In this document: one piece after another, positions 1-7,418 of the stretch
How the letters are laid out: each line of letters starts with the position of its first letter
Position numbering within the stretch: the stretch's first letter is position 1
Origin: Nitrososphaeraceae archaeon
GTDB lineage: Archaea; Thermoproteota; Nitrososphaeria; Nitrososphaerales; Nitrososphaeraceae
Assembly (NCBI GenBank): GCA_025922715.1
Contig: JAICHH010000061.1
Location: 1 to 9,592, forward strand
Reading direction: 5' to 3'
DNA length: 9,592 nt
The notes under the pieces: generated by a model
Databases searched by the model: none
What the model saw: the letters and a program-made list of their open reading frames with translations, nothing else
What the model was told of the DNA's origin: nothing
Made by a program: the position numbers and the translations under genes

Positions 1-337
1 ATTAAAATTCGGCCCTGTTAACTTAAGAGTAAATAATAGTCATATCTGTAAGTCTATTATGTTCTGTGCTCACTTTTACAAGATTTTCAATTCTATTCAT
101 CTATTTTCCTTAACTTAACATAGCCTAAAATTGTAAAACCACGATGAAAAAAGAGGAAGATATTATTGTGATGAAATATAAGCAATACCACTTATAGTAA
201 CATTAGAGGTTATTCAATAACAAGAAACTGCACTTATTAAGTTATAGCAGTCTTTAAACAATAAATTCACGATTACAGTTTGAAAACAAAAATAAGTAAC
301 TTTATATCTTATAACAAGACCGTACCAAGAAGGAATA
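1..337. other. AT-rich intergenic region with no convincing gene
   Basis: No tRNA, rRNA or long reading frame is visible. The longest candidates are a 25-codon minus-strand frame (23-100) and a 17-codon plus-strand frame (144-197), both within what chance gives at this composition. The first 30 bases are slightly less AT-rich but hold no recognisable gene end. Confidence 0.5.
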
Positions 338-430
338 ATGAAAAAGAACTTATACTTATTAATATTAATTGGTTTAATTGTATTAAATTTGATACTATCT
401 TTATATGTAATTTCTCTACTGTTTAGATAA
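338..430 (+). CDS. Candidate 30-residue single-span membrane peptide
   Basis: This short frame reads MKKNLYLLILIGLIVLNLIL and then ten more residues ending in LLFR. A positively charged start (MKKN) is followed by about 23 hydrophobic residues and a terminal arginine, which would make one membrane span with little outside it. The purine-rich stretch AAGAAGGA lies three bases before the ATG and could serve as a ribosome binding site, although that spacing is short. The nearest downstream gene, the stress protein, is on the opposite strand, so this would be a stand-alone unit. No family is recognised. AT-rich DNA readily yields short hydrophobic frames by chance, so the call is tentative. Confidence 0.35.
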   Translation: MKKNLYLLILIGLIVLNLILSLYVISLLFR

Positions 431-608
431 TTTCAAAAATCGCTTAATATTGTTTTATTAATATTAAAATTATTCACCTATATAGAGGAAAATAGCAGGG
501 TTAAATTTATTAATATATCATCATAATAAATAAATAAATAATTAAGTTCCTCTTCATTTCTACACTTTTGTCATAAGATAATAGAGTCTTGTTGCTTTAA
601 ATACATCT

Positions 609-616
609 AAAAAAAA
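609..616 (-). terminator. T-run terminator after the stress-protein gene
   Basis: Read on the minus strand, the stop codon of the stress-protein gene is followed about 15 bases later by eight uninterrupted T residues (A8 on the plus strand), preceded by AAAA. Archaeal RNA polymerase commonly terminates at such T-tracts without needing a hairpin, and none is obvious here. The position directly after a gene supports the call. Confidence 0.5.
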
Positions 617-631
617 TTTTATTTTTCAAAT

Positions 632-1234
632 TTATTGTATTATCAAGACAGGAATACTTATGTTACTTATTATTTTTCTAGCATCACTAAACAATGATCT
701 TATCCAGGAGTCTATATGAGAAGTTGTTAAAATCAATAGGTCAAAATTATTTTCTTTAATTTCTTTAACTATTTCATCATCTGCTTTACCAGCTCTAAAT
801 TTATATGAAATTTTATTTTGACATCCAGCTGCCTCACATTTCTTAATTTTTTCTTCCATAGCATCTATTACATCTCCTTTGATGTTTCTATGAAAGTTTG
901 CATTATCCATCTTTGATGACTCATGTGAACCCTCTACAGTTACATCTTCAAATTTATCAACATCTTCCAATATACGTAAAATGAGCAATTCTGCCCCGGT
1001 AGAATTTGATAAGGAGACTGCATACGTGAGTGCTCGGTCAGATTCATCTTTACCGTCATCTGCAACTAATATTTTTTTAAAAGAAGGAATACTATCTTTA
1101 GATATTGAATAATCTTTAGATTCTTTCGATATATCATTCTCTGGTTCTTCTTCTTCTAGTTCTGGTGATACACTCCCATCAGGACTTATGATCTCGTTTC
1201 CATCAGAATCTATATTATCATCATCAGTACTCAT
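632..1234 (-). CDS. Universal stress protein (UspA family) with acidic N-terminal extension
   Basis: A 200-residue cytoplasmic protein with one Usp domain, from about residue 52 to the C-terminus. The domain opens with FKKILVADDGKDESDRAL, matching the family's first strand and helix (ILVAvDGSxxSxxAL), and closes with SIPVLIIQ, the usual last strand. Usp proteins dimerise and often bind ATP during stress. Here the loop that normally carries G-2x-G-9x-G-S/T reads LTTSHIDSWIRSLFSDARK (about 169-187) and has no glycine, so nucleotide binding is doubtful. Residues 1-41 are an unusual, probably disordered extension with 16 Asp/Glu and only two Lys. The ATG at 1234 is supported by a TATA-like box about 30 bases upstream, suggesting a leaderless mRNA. 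It stands alone, followed by a T-run terminator. The family call is firm; the physiological role cannot be read from the sequence. Confidence 0.9.
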   Translation of the reverse strand: MSTDDDNIDSDGNEIISPDGSVSPELEEEEPENDISKESKDYSISKDSIPSFKKILVADDGKDESDRALTYAVSLSNSTGAELLILRILEDVDKFEDVTVEGSHESSKMDNANFHRNIKGDVIDAMEEKIKKCEAAGCQNKISYKFRAGKADDEIVKEIKENNFDLLILTTSHIDSWIRSLFSDARKIISNISIPVLIIQ

Positions 1235-1260
1235 AATAGAAAATCAAATCATGACATGTA

Positions 1261-1267
1261 ATTTATA
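1261..1267 (-). promoter_or_regulatory. TATA-like box of the stress-protein gene
   Basis: On the minus strand the sequence reads CAAAATTATAAAT. The TATAAAT lies about 27-33 bases before the ATG at 1234, preceded by a purine-rich stretch that could act as a BRE. This spacing puts the transcription start at or next to the ATG, and no Shine-Dalgarno-like sequence lies between, so a leaderless transcript is likely. Confidence 0.5.
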
Positions 1268-1280
1268 ATTTTGTAATGCT

Positions 1281-1301
1281 AATATTATTAATAATAATAT
1301 T
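1281..1301. repeat. Perfect inverted repeat, A/T only (10-bp arms, 1-base centre)
   Basis: AATATTATTA and its exact reverse complement TAATAATATT flank a single A. It lies 47-67 bases upstream of the stress-protein start, just beyond its TATA-like box, where an archaeal activator could bind. Because it is made only of A and T within an A/T-only stretch, chance is a serious alternative. Confidence 0.3.
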
Positions 1302-1459
1302 AATAATTATTATAATAAAATATTGTTTTGATGAAAATATTATTATTTGATATTTGTTTTATTTTTATTATATTAATGAAGTGAATTTACTAATTGCCAG
1401 ATAAATGATTATATCGATTCTAATAAGATATGTTGTAATAATAAAAATGTAAAAGATTA

Positions 1460-1723
1460 GTGGATGTCTTACTAATATCCATATTAAGACGAATAATGCC
1501 GTTAGTTGTTAGTGGTACCATTACTGGCATAATTTCAATTTATTTCTTAGGATTTTTCATTTCTGTTGTCTTGAATAATATTGTATGGTTAATTTTTTCG
1601 GCTTTTCTTTACAAATATCATTGGAAAGTGGATGGTTTAGAAGATATCTTAATTCTTTATATCTTTATCATTTCTAAGATAAAAAAGACCAAAACAAAGA
1701 ACAACATTAACACACAGGGTTAA
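1460..1723 (+). CDS. Small hydrophobic membrane protein of unknown function
   Basis: An 87-residue frame starting at GTG; an internal ATG at 1496 would give 75 residues. The GTG start is preferred because it keeps a charged amphipathic lead (DVLLISILRRIMP) before the first span. Hydrophobic segments cover about residues 14-38 and 41-52, followed by a polar loop (KYHWKVDGLED), a third hydrophobic stretch (about 63-73) and a lysine-rich tail (KIKKTKTKNN). Positive charge at the end suggests a cytoplasmic C-terminus. No catalytic motif or known family is recognised. No ribosome binding site precedes either start. It stands alone, divergent from the stress-protein gene and far from the next plus-strand gene. 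Length and sensible topology make it a probable real gene. Confidence 0.6.
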   Translation: MDVLLISILRRIMPLVVSGTITGIISIYFLGFFISVVLNNIVWLIFSAFLYKYHWKVDGLEDILILYIFIISKIKKTKTKNNINTQG

Positions 1724-2282
1724 CATTCTTTGATAGATTTCGATGATACTTTATTATTGGGGATTTCAAATTGTCATTCACTTATACAATTTTAGCTTTT
1801 AACTTTTCAAAGAATACGTATTACATAAAATAAATATATCATATAAAAAAATTATACTATATTTATTTTTGATAGATCCGTTAAACTCATTAATGAAGAA
1901 TTTTATTTGTACTTGCATATTTTATATAATAGTGATATCTAATTTTAATTTTGCAAATATTCTAGGATAGCTCATTAACTATTATAGAGATTTACAGAAT
2001 TAATTATTTGCTATTGGCAACTAAAGGGATTGAGTTCATAATATCTTGAAGCATTTCTGTAACTTATTTTTTTATAACGATATCTTATAACTAAAATCTA
2101 AAGCTTGAAAAGATAAATTAATGAATGATATTAGTTAATTAATAAGTAATATCTATTATTTCCTTTATAATACTATATCTTAATAATTATATAAAAACTA
2201 AAACTAACGAATAGAATTCGAATCTATGAATCAAATTTATGACAGTACAACATTAATAAGGAAAAATAATCTATTACTATAA
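1724..2282. other. AT-rich intergenic region with no convincing gene
   Basis: About 560 bases without an RNA gene or repeat family that can be recognised. The longest frames are a 39-codon minus-strand frame (1799-1918) and a 25-codon hydrophobic plus-strand frame (1893-1970). Both have the composition expected of random AT-rich sequence and neither has a clear promoter or binding site. The last 50 bases presumably hold the promoter of the RTX gene at 2283; the best TATA-like candidate is TTAATAA near 2253-2259. Confidence 0.45.
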
Positions 2283-2945
2283 ATGCGTTTTTTTATACAA
2301 TCATCTCTCATGATAATTGGTATCTGTGTTTTATTCGCTACGAGTATATTGACTTCTAAAAACACATTTCAAATTCTAATTTTCCATGAAATAGAAGCAT
2401 CAATATTGGACCAAAATGGATCATTAAATATACAACAAAATCAACCACTACAACAACAAAATCAACCACTACAACAACAAAATCAACCACTACAACAACA
2501 AAATCAACCATTAGATGACAATTTGATAATTGGTTCCTTTGGTAATGATCGAATAACAGGTACTACAAATGATGATATCATAGTTGCGTTATCTGGTTCA
2601 GATACCGTACATGGATTAGCAGGTAATGATAAAATACAAGGAAACGAAGAAACAGATCAACTTTACGGTGATAATGGTAACGACATAGTTCAAGGAGGAA
2701 GTGGGAGTGATATTTTGAATGGAGACGCCGGTGATGATGTCCTAGCTGGAGGAGTTGATGATGATTATTTAATAGGGGGTAACGGAAATGATAAACTGTA
2801 TGGCGATATTGGCGATGATATTCTTTCTGGGCTAAAAGGTGCGGATTATTTCGATTGTGGAGACGGGGTAGATGTTATAATTGATTTTAGTTTAAATGAA
2901 AGTGATGATACTGCAGGAAACTGTGAAGAGATTCAAAATAATTAA
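2283..2945 (+). CDS. Secreted RTX-type calcium-binding repeat protein
   Basis: This 220-residue protein starts with a signal peptide or membrane anchor (MRFFIQSSLMIIGICVLFAT), so it should act outside the cell. Residues about 50-77 are a low-complexity linker of NQPLQQQ repeats. From residue 84 there are twelve in-register nine-residue units of the hemolysin-type pattern GGxGxDxUx, for example GGNGNDKLY and GDAGDDVLA. In this family such units fold into a parallel beta-roll that binds Ca2+ between turns. A thirteenth unit begins with Cys192 in place of its first Gly, and Cys214 follows after exactly 21 residues, probably forming a disulfide cap. No enzymatic domain is present, so a structural or adhesive role is more likely than a toxin role. 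It lies upstream of the transporter cluster on the same strand. The type I secretion that many bacterial RTX proteins use is not needed given the N-terminal signal. Confidence 0.85.
   Translation: MRFFIQSSLMIIGICVLFATSILTSKNTFQILIFHEIEASILDQNGSLNIQQNQPLQQQNQPLQQQNQPLQQQNQPLDDNLIIGSFGNDRITGTTNDDIIVALSGSDTVHGLAGNDKIQGNEETDQLYGDNGNDIVQGGSGSDILNGDAGDDVLAGGVDDDYLIGGNGNDKLYGDIGDDILSGLKGADYFDCGDGVDVIIDFSLNESDDTAGNCEEIQNN
2433..2510 (+). repeat. 21-bp in-frame tandem repeat encoding NQPLQQQ
   Basis: The 21-bp unit CAACAAAATCAACCACTACA plus a final A occurs three times without a mismatch (2433-2453, 2454-2474, 2475-2495), then as a 15-base partial copy ending at 2510. It encodes the Gln/Asn/Pro linker between the N-terminal hydrophobic segment and the RTX units. 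Identity at the DNA level, not just protein, implies recent expansion by slippage or unequal recombination, so copy number may vary between strains. Confidence 0.9.
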
Positions 2946-3153
2946 CCTAATCGAAAACAAATTATTTGTGTTAGTTATAGAATGTATAAGAAAAAACATA
3001 TAGACACAATAAAAAATTATAATTATAATAGTACAATTTCAGAAACTGATAAAATTACGTCTTTTGAAGTAGGCAATCATTCTCACCATACTAAAAAATG
3101 AATTAAATTTGAAGAATAATAAGAAAGATGAAAAGAATGGTAATATTGTTGTA

Positions 3154-3828
3154 ATGGAATTAAAAAATATAACCAAAATATTTGAATCGCCTGCAGGAGA
3201 ATCTGTTGTTATTGAAAATATTAATTTGAAAATAAACAGAGGAGAATTTATATCCATTGTTGGACCTTCTGGAAGTGGCAAATCAACGTTACTTAATATT
3301 ATAGGTGTACTAGATAAACCAACTTCAGGGGAAGTTATCATAAATGGATTTAATATCCTGTCTCTTAATGAATCTGAAATTGCACAAATGCGAAATAACT
3401 TGATGGGATTTATTTTTCAATCTTTTAACTTAATTAATAGAACTAGTGTTCAAAAGAATATTGAAATACCTGCTATAATCATGGGAATGAATAGAAGCTT
3501 GCGCCATTATCGTTCACAAAAGTTACTAGAACTATTAGGAATAAAAGATAAGGCAGAATACAAACCCATGAACCTTAGCGGTGGGCAACAACAAAGAGTT
3601 GCTATTGCACGCGCTTTAATTAATGATCCAACAATAATTTTAGCCGATGAACCAACGGGAAACTTGGATACCAAAACTGGTAAAGAAGTTTTTAGTTTAC
3701 TTAAAATGCTTACTAAAAAATATAACAAGACAATTATTATTGTAACGCATAATCTAGAGCTAGCACTAGAAACCGACAAGACTATTTTTATAAGAGATGG
3801 AAAAATAGAAAAGGAAATTATTAATTGA
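3154..3828 (+). CDS. ABC transporter ATP-binding subunit, MacB/LolD type
   Basis: This is the cytoplasmic ATPase that should power the permease encoded two genes downstream. Numbered from the ATG at 3154 (224 residues), it shows Walker A GPSGSGKST (37-45), Q-loop Gln89 in FIFQSFNLI, signature LSGGQQQR (141-148), Walker B IILADEP (161-167), D-loop NLD (170-172) and switch His199 in VTHN. All catalytic residues are intact. The GFIFQSFNL and ADEPTGNLD segments are typical of the LolD/MacB/YknY subgroup, which pairs with FtsX-like permeases rather than importers. The frame is open back to a TTG at 3109 (15 extra residues, MKNNKKDEKNGNIVV), but the ATG start fits family length and begins directly at the first strand (MELKNITKIF). 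Neither start has a clear ribosome binding site. The next gene on the same strand follows after 93 bases. Confidence 0.93.
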   Translation: MELKNITKIFESPAGESVVIENINLKINRGEFISIVGPSGSGKSTLLNIIGVLDKPTSGEVIINGFNILSLNESEIAQMRNNLMGFIFQSFNLINRTSVQKNIEIPAIIMGMNRSLRHYRSQKLLELLGIKDKAEYKPMNLSGGQQQRVAIARALINDPTIILADEPTGNLDTKTGKEVFSLLKMLTKKYNKTIIIVTHNLELALETDKTIFIRDGKIEKEIIN

Positions 3829-3921
3829 ATTGTTAATCAAAATTGTTAAATATACAAAGAAAAAATCGAAAAACCTTAATATTAGATATTTGCGAGTAGA
3901 TGAAATGAAGATAATAAAATT

Positions 3922-6042
3922 ATGACACTTACTTTTTTCGTTCTATTTTCTTCTGTATTATTTTTGTTATTCATTTTGGTAATTTTTATAAATCCCAATT
4001 TTTTAATCCTTAGTAATAGCTATGGTCAAATGGAATCACTTGATTATAGAAGTCCGACATTTCTGGAAGCATATTGGACAAATAAACCTATAACATCATC
4101 TCAATCTCAAGCAGAGAGTAATCCATTAAAGGTTGAAGTTGGCCCAGGAGAAGGCCCATCAACTCTTGCAGTAGTATTAGTCAATACTGGGAGATCAGAA
4201 ATTACTGGAATAACGGGAGATTTAACACTACCAGAAGGTTTCAAAGCTATAAGAGGTGAAAATGATGTAAAATCAGAAAACATTTCTGTTGCAAGTTATA
4301 ATTCAATTGTTAAGCCTGGAGAGAGTTTCCCACTCTATTTTACTTTTCGAGTCTTGAATGACACAAAGGTTGGTCCTTATTACGGATCTATGAAAATAAC
4401 TTATTCAAAAGTTCTGGAAACAGGACAAATTATGTCAAATATTACCGTACCTTTCCGTGTACCAGGCAAAGTAATTCTAGATGTAATATTACAAAAACAA
4501 AATTTAATTACTAATACACCCAATTATTTACCAATTTTATTATATAACAAAGGATCTGCAGATGCAAATGGAGTAATTGTTACCATCACCAATATTTCAG
4601 GAGGAACTACAACAATAGGAAATAAAGATCATAAAAATAATGATAATAGCATTATTGACAATCTAATACTTTATAATAATTCTGAAAATAATAACAATAA
4701 TCTTGGTGGTAGTAGTAACTATACTATCTCAAATACTTTTACTAACACTACTAAAAATATTGTGACAAAACAAACATCACAACAAGAATCGTATGGTAGA
4801 CCAATTGATATTCAAGCTACTACATTTAATGTAGAGAGAATTTTAGCGAATAATACTGCATTAATTACTCCAGTTATATATCCTAGTTATTCTAGTGGTG
4901 GAAGTATCCAAAATATGAAATTAAAAATAGATTATAATGATTCTTATGGCAATAAAAAAAATTTGGAAACTTCTGTAGGATTAATAATATCTCCTAATCC
5001 TCCAGAATCTGTTTTGAGTATAGATGAAGCTAGAAGTGGTTTAGACACTAGTAATACTAATAATAATACTGATAGAATAACTTCTAATACTACAAAAAAG
5101 GATTCACTTATACTCCGAGCTGGAATGATTGAAACTGCTAAAATAATTGTTTCCAATAATGGAGATGAAGAACTAAAAAATGTTGTTTTTTCTCTTAAAT
5201 CCGAATCAGACTCTGTTAAACTTCTTGGTGACACAAGATGGACATTAAATTCTATAGAACCATTCTCAAAAAGAGAATTAGTAACACAGATCTTTTCATC
5301 AGAAGAAGTAATAAGTAAACCTATTTCATTTATTTTAGATGTTGAATATATTTCAGTAGGAAAGTCTAAAAAAGATTCCCTTTCTATGGGAGCTTACATA
5401 CAAGGACAAATAACAATAAGCACATACGACGTCTCTATTGAAAATATAGGAGGAGTTTTAAATTTAGTTGGAAATTTGTTAAATGAAGGCAATACAGTAG
5501 CACTTTTTACTACTATAGAAATTATTAATAGTAGTAGTAAAATCTCATCTAATCTTACATCAACTTCCTCTCAGACTGGAGATTTGATAAAACAACTACC
5601 TTTAAAAAGCTTACCTTCACCTCAATATCTAGGAGACCTGACAGAGAATTCACCATTACCTTTTAGTATTCCCATTGATATTGAATCAAATACAGAAAAT
5701 GGCAAATATATGACAAAGTTAAAAATAAATTATAAAGATGCTTTGCGAACACAACATGATTTGGTTTTAAGCGAAACGGTATATTACAAAGCTCTAGAAA
5801 TGGATCGGACTAACAGAAGTGACAATAGTAGTAGTAATATTTTAGGTTTTGCTATATCTAATTTTATAACTACGGTAATTGTTATTTTTATTTTATTTAT
5901 TCTGATCGTTATTATAATAATATTTGTTATATTTACTATCAAAAAGAGAAAAAACAAAAAATCCAAATTATATAAATCTTTGAAGTATCAGGATAATGAT
6001 ATGAAGGATTTTTTAGGTGACAAAAAAGATGAAAAAGGATGA
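3922..6042 (+). CDS. Membrane-anchored COG1361-like surface protein of the ABC transporter cluster
   Basis: A 706-residue protein with an N-terminal signal peptide (hydrophobic about 4-30, possible cleavage near NSYGQ, residue 36) and a long C-terminal membrane span (about 640-673) followed by a basic 33-residue cytoplasmic tail (KKRKNKKSK...). The roughly 600 residues between should be outside the cell. They look like successive beta-sandwich repeats of the COG1361/NEW3/CARDB sort: about 70-175 ends in a NITVPFRVPG segment, a second runs about 185-360, a third opens near ILRAGMIETAKIIVSNNGDEEL, and a fourth near YDVSIENIGGVLNLVGNLLN. About 15 N-X-S/T sequons suggest heavy glycosylation, several of them in an Asn-rich insertion around 235-280. 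Placement between ATPase and permease genes suggests a subunit or substrate-binding partner, comparable in position to a bacterial membrane fusion protein. The domain call rests on pattern and topology and is less firm than that of its neighbours. A stop codon at 3901 fixes this ATG as the first possible start. Confidence 0.75.
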   Translation: MTLTFFVLFSSVLFLLFILVIFINPNFLILSNSYGQMESLDYRSPTFLEAYWTNKPITSSQSQAESNPLKVEVGPGEGPSTLAVVLVNTGRSEITGITGDLTLPEGFKAIRGENDVKSENISVASYNSIVKPGESFPLYFTFRVLNDTKVGPYYGSMKITYSKVLETGQIMSNITVPFRVPGKVILDVILQKQNLITNTPNYLPILLYNKGSADANGVIVTITNISGGTTTIGNKDHKNNDNSIIDNLILYNNSENNNNNLGGSSNYTISNTFTNTTKNIVTKQTSQQESYGRPIDIQATTFNVERILANNTALITPVIYPSYSSGGSIQNMKLKIDYNDSYGNKKNLETSVGLIISPNPPESVLSIDEARSGLDTSNTNNNTDRITSNTTKKDSLILRAGMIETAKIIVSNNGDEELKNVVFSLKSESDSVKLLGDTRWTLNSIEPFSKRELVTQIFSSEEVISKPISFILDVEYISVGKSKKDSLSMGAYIQGQITISTYDVSIENIGGVLNLVGNLLNEGNTVALFTTIEIINSSSKISSNLTSTSSQTGDLIKQLPLKSLPSPQYLGDLTENSPLPFSIPIDIESNTENGKYMTKLKINYKDALRTQHDLVLSETVYYKALEMDRTNRSDNSSSNILGFAISNFITTVIVIFILFILIVIIIIFVIFTIKKRKNKKSKLYKSLKYQDNDMKDFLGDKKDEKG

Positions 6043-6120
6043 AAAATTAATTAATAAAGAATAAAAGTTATTATGATGTATTTACATTAAGAAAATAAAT
6101 AAAGGATAAAGAAATTTGAA

Positions 6121-7383
6121 ATGGATTTTAAAGAAATAATACTCTTATCACTTGATGCTATTAAAGAGAGAAAAACAAAATCCATACTGACAATTGTAAT
6201 GGTAATGGTGGGTAGTAGTCTTATGATCGCCGTTAGTGGAATGGGTGCTGGCTTTAGCGAATTTTTTAATAAACAAACAAGCAATCTGGCAGGTAATATT
6301 ATGTTTATAAATCCGGCACCGCAAACACAAAATGGAGGTACTGGTCCTGGTGGAGGTAATAATGCAGCACCTCCTCCTGTTGCAAAAATTACCCTGAATT
6401 CTGCCGTACAAAAGAGATTAAGTTCACTTCCATTAGTAAAAGAAGTTATACCTTCATATCAATCCCAAGTAACTATTGAATCAAAAGGTGAGTCCAAAGA
6501 TTTTGCGATTTTTTCTTTAAATCCACAAAAACTAAGCGTTATTGCTCCTACTTTAGAATATGAAGAAGGCTCAGTGGTGAGATCCAATGATCCTTCAGGA
6601 ATGATCGTTTCCAGCGATGTAGCCTTTCCTCCTGGAGAATCTACACCTTTTTTATCATTGGGACAAACTGTTCAAGTATTGTATTCTTTTGTGGATCCAA
6701 TAACAGGAAACAGAGAGATTGAAACAAAAAGTTTTGTTATTAGAGCAATAATAAAGCAATCAGGAAATCCTAATATTGACAAAGCTGTAATCATTAATGA
6801 ACAAATAGGCAACACGCTTCTTCATAAATCTGGAAAATTTGATGCGTTAATAGTAGTAGCCCTATCTCCTGATAATATAGACAGTATTGAGACTGAAATA
6901 AGAAAACTTTATGGTAATGATATAGGTATTACTACAGTAAAAGCACTTATTCAGACAATTAAAGAGTTTACTAGTGGATTAAGTGCTTTTCTTTTAAGTA
7001 TTGCAATTGTATCATTAATAGTAGGGGCGGTTGGAATAATAACAACCCTATATACGTCAGTAATAGAAAGAACTAGGGAAATAGGAACTTTGAAGGCTAT
7101 TGGAGCACGAAATTTTGATATTTTAACTCTTTTTTTAGTAGAGGCATTACTGATTGGTGTTTTGGGTGCAACCTCTGGTTTGGGAACTGGTGTAATTCTA
7201 GGATATATTCTGAATACAGGCTTCAGTTCTAATAGCGATGGAAATAACTCTTCTCCCATTTTTTTAATAACGGATATGGCAAGAGTTTGGCTTATTACCC
7301 TAGGATTGAGTTTTTTAGCTGGGCTGTTTCCGGCTTTTAAAGCATCGCGTTTGCTCCCAATAGAGGCCTTAAAGAGAGAATAA
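6121..7383 (+). CDS. MacB/FtsX-type ABC transporter permease
   Basis: A 420-residue membrane subunit, the usual length for MacB/YknZ-like permeases without a fused ATPase. The order is family-typical: amphipathic lead (KEIILLSLDAIKERKTKS), TM1 (about 21-44), an extracytoplasmic MacB core domain (about 46-284), then TM2 (about 287-311), TM3 (about 332-364) and TM4 (about 386-405). Between TM2 and TM3 lies ERTREIGTLKAIGA (316-329), the conserved FtsX-family segment that contacts the ATPase. The end PAFKASRLLPIEALKRE is also characteristic. Relatives do not transport across the bilayer in the usual way; they transmit ATP-driven motion to extracytoplasmic parts or extrude substrates already outside. 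A Gly/Pro-rich stretch, PAPQTQNGGTGPGGGNNAAP (65-84), is inserted early in the external domain. It lies 78 bases after the surface-protein gene and is probably in the same operon. The substrate is unknown. Confidence 0.92.
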   Translation: MDFKEIILLSLDAIKERKTKSILTIVMVMVGSSLMIAVSGMGAGFSEFFNKQTSNLAGNIMFINPAPQTQNGGTGPGGGNNAAPPPVAKITLNSAVQKRLSSLPLVKEVIPSYQSQVTIESKGESKDFAIFSLNPQKLSVIAPTLEYEEGSVVRSNDPSGMIVSSDVAFPPGESTPFLSLGQTVQVLYSFVDPITGNREIETKSFVIRAIIKQSGNPNIDKAVIINEQIGNTLLHKSGKFDALIVVALSPDNIDSIETEIRKLYGNDIGITTVKALIQTIKEFTSGLSAFLLSIAIVSLIVGAVGIITTLYTSVIERTREIGTLKAIGARNFDILTLFLVEALLIGVLGATSGLGTGVILGYILNTGFSSNSDGNNSSPIFLITDMARVWLITLGLSFLAGLFPAFKASRLLPIEALKRE

Positions 7384-7418
7384 GATTATTAAAAAATATT
7401 TGTTCCCAAAACGATAAA

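Noticed and set aside
23..100. 25-codon minus-strand frame (MNRIENLVKVSTEHNRLTDM...) with AAGGA before the ATG
   Set aside because: The composition is fairly protein-like, but it is too short to distinguish from chance without conservation data.
1799..1918. 39-codon minus-strand frame
   Set aside because: Its composition (Ile, Phe, Asn, Lys, Tyr) is that of random AT-rich DNA and no binding site was found.
2205..2235. Possible tRNA T-arm (TTCGAATC-like sequence)
   Set aside because: No matching stem, no anticodon arm upstream and no acceptor stem; it is a small AT-rich palindrome around GAATTC.
1724..2282. Possible CRISPR array or mobile element ends
   Set aside because: No regularly spaced repeats, no terminal inverted repeats and no transposase-like frame were found here or elsewhere in the window.
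3109..3153. TTG start extending the ABC ATPase by 15 residues
   Set aside because: The frame is open, but the added residues are lysine/asparagine-rich and outside the family fold, while the ATG at 3154 gives the normal family start.
3039..3341. 100-codon minus-strand frame
   Set aside because: It overlaps the ABC ATPase start in antisense, and the ATPase frame carries intact Walker A and family motifs. The protein resembles no family.
3507..3779. 90-codon minus-strand frame
   Set aside because: Antisense to the signature and Walker B region of the ATPase; a shadow frame.
4944..5234. 96-codon minus-strand frame
   Set aside because: Antisense within the surface-protein gene, with Ser/Leu-rich composition typical of the complement of Asn/Lys codons.
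6087..6411. Two minus-strand frames (65 and 87 codons) over the permease start
   Set aside because: Both are antisense to the well-supported permease N-terminus and have no family features.
6951..7259. 102-codon minus-strand frame
   Set aside because: Antisense to the conserved FtsX segment of the permease.
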